Assembly: GCF_910592395.1 (NCBI RefSeq)
Contig: NC_088318.1
Location: forward strand, 6,038,756-6,102,755
DNA from: Lineus longissimus
Lineage: Eukaryota; Nemertea; Pilidiophora; Heteronemertea; Lineidae
DNA length: 64,000 bases
Reading direction: 5' to 3'
The position numbers and the translations under genes are program-made. The stretch's first letter is position 1, and every line of letters starts with the position of its first letter. Below, one piece after another: positions 57,921-64,000 of this stretch. The notes under the pieces are model-generated. The model was not told where the DNA came from. It made no database searches and saw nothing but the letters and a program-made list of their open reading frames with translations.

Positions 57921-58946
57921 ATGAACACGGCTCACCTACTCGTTACCCAAGATCACTGGACGTCTAGGGACAGGCCGTCATCAGAGCAACCTCTTCTACT
58001 CAACCAGCAGCTCCTCGACCTCGTGCAAGCCTATATCATGGCCGTCGTTCTTCTACTCGGAATCTTTGGTAACATGTTGTCTTTTGTGATATTCTTCCGA
58101 GTGAGAAAGCGGGCGGACGCCTGCGTCCAGTACCTTAGTTGTCTATCTGTGTCCGACACTGGAGTCGTCCTTTTTCTTGGGGTGCGTGATTGGTTTTCAT
58201 TCGGTCTATACCAAATCACAAATGGAGCATACGGATTCAATTTAATGTTGTACAATAACGCAACATGTAAATTTGTTTCCGGCGTTTTGTATATATCTCA
58301 AATAATATCGGGTTGGATAATTGTAGCCTTTTCGACAGAAAGGGCTTACGTTGTGTGGTTTCCTCTAAAACGGGCAAACATCACTCCAAAAATAAGAAAA
58401 AATGTATTATTGACGATATTTTTTAGCGGTGTGTTTTTAAGTACCCCCCGATTTTGGCTGGTGGAGATCATTCCAGTTACACCTGAACTTTGTTTCTATA
58501 AAACGAACCCAATTATTGTTTCTACGAACCTGAACCAGATCGATAACTCTTTATACGCTTATGCACCATTCATCCTGATATTTTTTGCGAATAAGTCCAT
58601 CCTTGTTGCGATTTCTCTCTCAAAAACAAAACATCTTGGGGGAAATCGTGAGAAAAAACGGCGGGATGGGAGACTGTTAGTGTCTTTAATGTCTGTTTCG
58701 ACCTTTTATATAGTCCTTCTTTTGCCTTCTGCAGCAGTTTTTACTTACATCACGGAAGCCAAGGACATTGGAGAAGAACAAACACTGTTCTTGTGGTTTT
58801 TGATGAAATTCCTCAAACTGATAACTATTCTTAACTACTGCCTAAATTTCATTATCTATGGGTGTACGCTGCCCTTTTATCGCCAAGAAATCAATAAGTT
58901 GTTTGCAATTCCAATAAGAAATAGCAATGGGCGTAGTCTCCAGTGA
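57921..58946 (+). CDS. Rhodopsin-like 7TM receptor, intact (array copy C)
   Basis: A 341-residue single-exon receptor starting MNTAHLLVTQDHW. TM1 about 38-60 (Asn51), TM2 70-92 (LSVSDTG, Asp79), TM3 from Cys116 (ATCKFVSGV) with TERAY at 139-143, loop-2 Cys191 (ELCFYKT), TM5 212-232, TM6 252-276 (LLPSAAVFTY, Pro269), TM7 290-314 with NFIIY at 309-313, helix 8 LPFYRQEINKLF. Upstream, a deletion relative to paralogs joins GCTAAGGGGC directly to GATAAAAATG and removes the shared ~90 bp that includes the likely 3' splice site; the CRE box is also degenerate. The protein looks functional, but its transcription start may differ from its relatives. Confidence 0.92.
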   Translation: MNTAHLLVTQDHWTSRDRPSSEQPLLLNQQLLDLVQAYIMAVVLLLGIFGNMLSFVIFFRVRKRADACVQYLSCLSVSDTGVVLFLGVRDWFSFGLYQITNGAYGFNLMLYNNATCKFVSGVLYISQIISGWIIVAFSTERAYVVWFPLKRANITPKIRKNVLLTIFFSGVFLSTPRFWLVEIIPVTPELCFYKTNPIIVSTNLNQIDNSLYAYAPFILIFFANKSILVAISLSKTKHLGGNREKKRRDGRLLVSLMSVSTFYIVLLLPSAAVFTYITEAKDIGEEQTLFLWFLMKFLKLITILNYCLNFIIYGCTLPFYRQEINKLFAIPIRNSNGRSLQ

Positions 58947-59684
58947 TTACATTCGCCACCGCGTCAAAGAAACATGGCATTTATTGTATCAGTGTAGACA
59001 ACTCTTTGTATTTGCACAGGACCACAGTGTATTATCTCACTGAGAAGTAGAGTCCATTGATCAGATTCCTTTGTAACGAAAGGGTATTTCAATGCGAATC
59101 CGCTATTTTTCAATGGGCTATACCCCGTCGACAGTAATATGTTAACTTGTTCACCGTATACAACAAAACATTGGGCCATTGTAATACATGTATACATGTA
59201 CTTTCTTGTTAGTATATCAGCAAGTTCTGCTTCTGACGCGCTTCTGCACATGCAAAGCTAAATATGGTCTGTCTTGACTTATACATGTCATGCTCCAGCC
59301 AAAATACATCCTTCATAAATATTAACCCATCTTGATATCCGTAAACAAATTCCACCATGATTAGAATATATCATAAGCTCATATTAACTAAACACGGCAA
59401 ATCTGACTTTGGAGAGTTAGTCTGACACTGTCGATGTAGTATTGTCTGGAAAAAAAAATCAGTTTAATGACAGCGTCTTCAAGGAAATGCACAGGTGCAA
59501 AGCTCAAGACTTCGAAATTACCTTAAGAAATATTGACTAGTTGGAATAAACCTTTCTGAATTGTAGTAGTTTATAAAATAGCTTTCTCACGTTATATGAT
59601 TATTATAGACAGACCCATACTATTGTGACATCGCGGAGAATGATCAATACGCCCATACTATTTTGATATCGCAGATGACAATAT

Positions 59685-60714
59685 GGAATCTTTGGAAAGA
59701 CGTTGTCTTTTGTGATATTCTTCCGAGTGAGAAAGCGAGCGGACGCCTGCGTCCAGTACCTTAGTTGTCTATCTGTGTCCGACATTGGAGTCGTCCTTTT
59801 TCTTGAGGTGCGTGATTGGTTTTCATTCGGTCTGAACCAAATCACAAATGGAGCATACGGATTCAATTTAATGCTGTACAATAACGCAACATGTAAATTT
59901 GTTTCCATCGTTTTGTATATATCTCAAATAATATCGGGTTGGATAATTGTAGCCTTTTCGACGGAAAGAGCTTACGTTGTGTGGTTTCCTCTAAAACGGG
60001 CAAACATCACCCCAAAAATAAGAAAAAATGTATTATTGACGATATTTTTCAGCGGGCAAAAACCAAACATTTTAGTGTTTGCATGCAACAATGCACAGGA
60101 GGCTAATTGCCAGATTAATTCACACCTGTCCAATCTCAAACAATAGGAATGACGGAGTCTCCCTCTATTCAAAACAGAGTGTGCTAGGCCTGCCATAGCT
60201 GGTAATGAGTACCCCCCGATTTTGGCTGGTGGAGATCATTCCAGTTACACCTGAACTTTGTTTCTATAAAACGAACCCAATTATTGTTTCTACGATCCTG
60301 AACCAGATCGATAACTCTTTATACGCTTATGCACCTTTCATCCTGATATTTTTTGCGAATAAGTCCATCCTTGTTGCGATTTCTCTCTCAAAAACAAAAC
60401 ATCTTGGGGGAAATCGTGAGAAAAAACGGCGGGATGGGAGACTGTTAAGTGTCTTTAATGTCTGTTTCGACCTTTTATATAGTCCTTCTTTTGCCTTCCG
60501 CAGCAGTTTTTACTTACATCACGGAGCCAAGCACATTGGAGAAGAACAAACACTGTTCTTGTGGTTTTTGATGAAATTCCTCAAACTGATAACTATTCTT
60601 AACTACTGCCTCAATTTCATTATCTATGGGTGTACGCTGCCCTTTTATCGCCAAGAAATCAAAAAGTTGTTTGCAATTCCAATAAGAAATAGCAAAGGGC
60701 GTAGTCTCCAGTGA
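59685..60714 (+). pseudogene. Receptor pseudogene 5: 5' truncated, insertion, paired frameshifts
   Basis: Homology starts abruptly at GGAATCTTTGG (TM1); what precedes is spacer normally about 1 kb upstream, so a deletion removed the start codon. TM1-TM4 are open to 60054, where 155 bp (60055-60209, GCAAAAACCAAACATTTTAG..) replaces the ~12 bases GTGTGTTTTTAA of paralogs. A +1 shift (CTGTTAAGTGTC) near 60447 and a later -1 shift (ACGGAGCCAAGC) near 60523 cancel, so the tail is in frame again. Sequence is very close to copy C, which implies a recent duplication followed by quick decay. Confidence 0.9.
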
Positions 60715-61145
60715 TTACATTCGCCACCGCGTCAACGAAACATGGCATTTATTGTATCAGTGTAGACAACTTGTTGTATTTGCACTGGACCACAGTGTGC
60801 AAACGATCATGCTATATCGCACTGAGAAGTAGAGTCCATTGATCAGATTCCTTTGTTACGAAAGGGTATTTCAGTGCGAATCGGCTATTTTTCAATGGGC
60901 TATACACCGTTGACAGTAATATGTTAACTTGGTACACCCTATATAACAAAACATTTGGCCATTGGAATATACTTTCTTGTTAGTATATCAGCAAGTTCTG
61001 CTTCTGACGCGCTTCTGCACATGCGAAGCTAAAGATGGTCTGTCTTGAGTTATACATGTCATGCTCCAGCCAAAATACATCTTTCATAAAAAAAATCACA
61101 TCTTGATATCCGTAAACAAATTATATCATGATTAGAAAATATCAT

Positions 61146-62202
61146 CTATATCATAATACTATAAGGCGGCTCGAAAAAAGTGCCATTTGGGTAGTGTTTT
61201 GTCGCGAAATTTTGCACGTTTGCAGGTGATATGTTATCCTGATGCAACGTTATGTTTATTTTCGGAAATTTACTTCAGCGGAGCAGTAATGAGGGATTTT
61301 TAATCGGACACTGTCAACTCTCCTTACCACTCACAGAAGCCAAGTCATTGCTGTTTAGTTATGCAGAGGCTTAATCAAATACCTGCACTCCCTGTGGGAT
61401 GGCTAACATTACCTGTTGAACAGCTGGCTGAAGGGGGATGATTGGAACAGCCCGTACCTGTTGACCTGCTGAACCAAGGTTAATGTTATTTTCAATCCAC
61501 GATTGCAGGTCACCTGATCTTCGAGATTTCGCGGGGGAAGAAATTGTAAACAAACGCATGTGTGCAGTTCAAATGTAAATAAAAATGTATTTTTGGTACT
61601 TTTGGTTGCTGGACTTGGGTCTTCCCGCAGTAAGGAACTGGGGTCAAATTGGTGGTCTATTGTTTATGGGTGCTGTGTTAGCCAGTGCTAGCCCTTGATT
61701 ATGAAGGGATTTTCAAATGAATACCATGGTCTGTTTATGTGCTCACCACAGCTTTCAATACTTGATGTACATGTATCTGAAGAGGCACTCTGAACTTGGC
61801 ATGGCCTTATCAAAGAGCAGCTCACGGTGCTGAACTTCTAGCTTGCCTGTCGACTAAGTGCCTTGCCCGGGATCATGCTACATGTAGGAGGAGCACGCAT
61901 TTTAAAGTTATAGTACATGTAGTGATGGTGCAATAGGTCTGAGCCATTTGGAGGCCGACAAGTGAAGGCCTATCTGGGTTCTCCTTCTCCGTATAAAAAG
62001 GGGCATATTGCTGATTGATTGATATACTTTTTATGCACGCATACAGCACGCCACAGCTAGGTCCGAGTCTGTGGACAAATGGTTTGTTTAATTTGTCTCT
62101 TCGATATTGCTCCTTTGATATTGCATTAGATTTTCATTGCAATTCAATCTATTCAAGGTATAGCCCATTTGAACCTGCCTGCACCACGGGTACAATGCTA
62201 GT
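61146..62202. other. 1057-bp insertion in the array spacer, origin unknown
   Basis: Other spacers read ATCATAAGCTCATATTAAC without a break; here ATCAT (61141-61145) and AAGCCCATATTAAC (62203) are 1057 bp apart. The inserted DNA shows no clear terminal repeats. A minus-strand open frame of 62 codons (61371-61559; LQSWIENNINLG, AVPIIPLQPAVQQV) has non-random composition but no recognised family. It may be a mobile element or captured DNA. Confidence 0.6.
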
Positions 62203-62838
62203 AAGCCCATATTAACTAAACACGGCAAATCTGACTTTGGAGAGTTAGTCTGACACGGTCGATGTAGCATTGTCTGGAAAAATCAGATTAATGACAGCGT
62301 CTTCAAGAAATTGCACAGGTGCAAAGCTCAAGACTTCGAAATTAACTAATAAACCTTTCTGAGTTGTAGAAGTATATCAAATAGCTTTTTTTCGTTATAT
62401 GATTATAATAGACAGACCCGCACTATAGTGACATCGCGGATAATGATCAATACGCCCAATACTATTTTGATATCGCAGATGACAAAGTGTGGAATGTTTA
62501 GAATAATTGTGTGGCCAATATAGATAATTTGAAAATTGATCCAAGCTGTGAGGATGAAGGACTTAAACTAGTGGGAAGTGTTGTAGAGACAAAGCGAGGA
62601 AGTTCGCGTAATTAGCATAGACCCTCGGTCGTGATGAGAGGACAGGTACAGTACACTAGTCTAGTGTAATATGATGGAGAAACAAGATGGGTTAGATCAG
62701 CAAGGTAACCTCCAGAGGAGGGAAGATACATGTACTATTGAGTCAGGATCACTTGAATGTGTACTTTTTCCGGGACAACTGTGTTCGTTATTGACTGAAA
62801 CTGGGTGGCTGACACGAAGTTGCGTCTTCGTAATCGTG

Positions 62839-62849
62839 ACGTCACGTCA
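62839..62849 (+). promoter_or_regulatory. CRE-like box upstream of receptor copy D
   Basis: ACGTCACGTCA including TGACGTCA (62837-62844), 251 bp before the ATG at 63100; the shorter distance reflects a small deletion just downstream. Confidence 0.45.
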
Positions 62850-63099
62850 GTGGCCTTATATCAAACAAGTAGCTGATGACTCAGTGAGTAATTTAACTCT
62901 GCTAATGCTCTCCACTTGAATGAGGAGTACCAGTATTCTATTGATATTTCTGTTGAAAGCTAATCCAATCGCCATTGAATGGGCGGAAGGCTTGTTGGAT
63001 GGAACTATGGTGCCCACATTCGCAGTGTAAGCATTTCTGCTAAAATATCCGAATGTCTGGATATTATTTCTGAAATAGCTCGTGGTGAATAAGATAAAA

Positions 63100-64000
63100 A
63101 TGAACACGACTCACATACTCGTTACCCAAGATCTCTGGACGTCTAGCGACCGTCCGTCGTCAGAGCAACCGCTTCTATTCATCCAGCAGCTCCTCAACCT
63201 CGTGCAAGCCTACGTCTTGACCGTCGTTCTTCTACTCGGAATCTTTGGTAACACGTTGTCCTTTGTGATATTCTTCCGAGTGAGAAAGCAGGCGGACGCC
63301 TGCGTCCAGTACCTTAGTTGTCTATCGGTGTCCGACACTGGAGTCATTTTTATTCTTGGGGTGCGTGATTGGTTTTCATTCGGTCTAAACCACATCACAA
63401 ATGGAGCATACGGATTCAACTTAATGCTGTACAATAACGCAACATGTAAATTTGTGGCCGGCGTTTCGTATATTTCTCAAGTAATATCGGGTTGGATAAT
63501 TGTAGCCTTTTCGACAGAAAGAGCTTACGTTGTATGGTTTCCTCTAAAACGGGCAAACATCACACCAAAAATAAGAAAAAATGTATTAGTGACGATCTTT
63601 TTGAACGGTGTGTTTTTAGGTACCCTCCGATTTTGGCTGGCGGAGATCATTCCAGGTATACCTGAAATTTGTTTCTATAAAACGAACCCAATTATTGTTT
63701 CTACGATCCTGAACCAGATCGATGTCTCTTTATATGCTTATGCACCTTTCATCCTGATCTTTTTTGCGAATATGTCAATCATTGTCGCGATATCTCTTTC
63801 AAAAACAAAACATCTTGGAGGAAATCGCGAGAAAACACGGCGGGATGGGAGACTGTTAGTGTCTTTAATGTCTGTTTCGACCTTTTATATAGTCCTTCTT
63901 TTGCCCTCCTCAGCAGTTTTTACTTACATGACGGAAGCCAAGGACATTGGAGAAGAACAATCACTGTTCTTGTGGTTTTTGATGAAATTCCTCAAAGTCG
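63100..64000 (+). CDS. Rhodopsin-like 7TM receptor, open to window end (array copy D, partial)
   Basis: Starts MNTTHILVTQDLW and stays open for 300 codons until the window stops in TM7, about 40 residues short of the family length. Asn51 (FGNTLSF), Asp79 (LSVSDTG), Cys116 (ATCKFVAGV), TERAYVVWFPL, loop-2 EICFYKT, TM6 LLPSSAVFTY, then GEEQSLFLWFLMKFL. Upstream: CRE-like box, then the conserved TTTCTGAAATAG|CTCGTGGTGAAT leader, which carries an in-frame TAA, so ATG 63100 is the only sensible start. One change, CCCCCCGA to CCCTCCGA, gives TLRFW for TPRFW. Whether the tail is intact cannot be seen. Confidence 0.88.
   Translation, partial: MNTTHILVTQDLWTSSDRPSSEQPLLFIQQLLNLVQAYVLTVVLLLGIFGNTLSFVIFFRVRKQADACVQYLSCLSVSDTGVIFILGVRDWFSFGLNHITNGAYGFNLMLYNNATCKFVAGVSYISQVISGWIIVAFSTERAYVVWFPLKRANITPKIRKNVLVTIFLNGVFLGTLRFWLAEIIPGIPEICFYKTNPIIVSTILNQIDVSLYAYAPFILIFFANMSIIVAISLSKTKHLGGNREKTRRDGRLLVSLMSVSTFYIVLLLPSSAVFTYMTEAKDIGEEQSLFLWFLMKFLKV

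Overview
This is animal nuclear DNA: AT-rich, intron-bearing, full of transposon relics, with no operons or bacterial signals. The one conserved single gene is a junctophilin, a bilaterian muscle and neuron gene. The rest of the recognisable coding DNA is a lineage-specific tandem family of rhodopsin-like receptors. A marine invertebrate (lophotrochozoan, possibly ambulacrarian) fits best, but the sequence alone does not fix the phylum.

Layout. 1-14925: gene-poor DNA with a 99-bp perfect inverted repeat (120-456), a 5'-truncated non-LTR retrotransposon on the minus strand inside a perfect 68-bp target-site duplication (2552-5358), a diverged tandem duplication (8641-9097), and a 1.4-kb element with 444-bp terminal repeats (10335-11770). 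14926-28162: four plus-strand exons of junctophilin, from MORN repeat VI to the C-terminal membrane anchor. The first exon (start codon, MORN I-V) was not found and probably lies upstream of the window, so much of 1-14925 is probably its intron. The 8.7-kb last intron carries duplicated repeats. 28163-35500: no gene; a palindromic foldback element, a TA-flanked MITE and a tRNA-derived SINE.

35500-64000: a head-to-tail array of one receptor family, all on the plus strand and each with a single coding exon. Three copies look intact (42233-43219, 50580-51605, 57921-58946) and a fourth runs off the end open (63100-64000). At least six others are broken or fragmentary (36509, 41098, 46452, 47614, 53620, 59685). 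An orphan receptor 3' flank at about 35500 marks a further lost copy. Spacers are duplicated with the genes and carry a conserved CRE-like ACGTCACGTCA box about 250-320 bp before the ATG of four copies. Transposons repeatedly hit the array: a 690-bp foldback element in the 53620 copy (empty site visible in its paralogs), a 155-bp replacement in the 59685 copy, a 1.06-kb insertion in a spacer (61146-62202), and a pogo-type transposase (44437-45792, one internal stop) between 34-bp inverted repeats (43267/46451).

Functionally, junctophilin ties the plasma membrane to the endoplasmic or sarcoplasmic reticulum; the receptor array is a birth-and-death family of 7TM receptors with unknown ligand, plausibly peptide or chemosensory. 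Nothing in the sequence links the two. Because copies of different ages share flanks, the array serves as its own reference for dating insertions, deletions and frameshifts.
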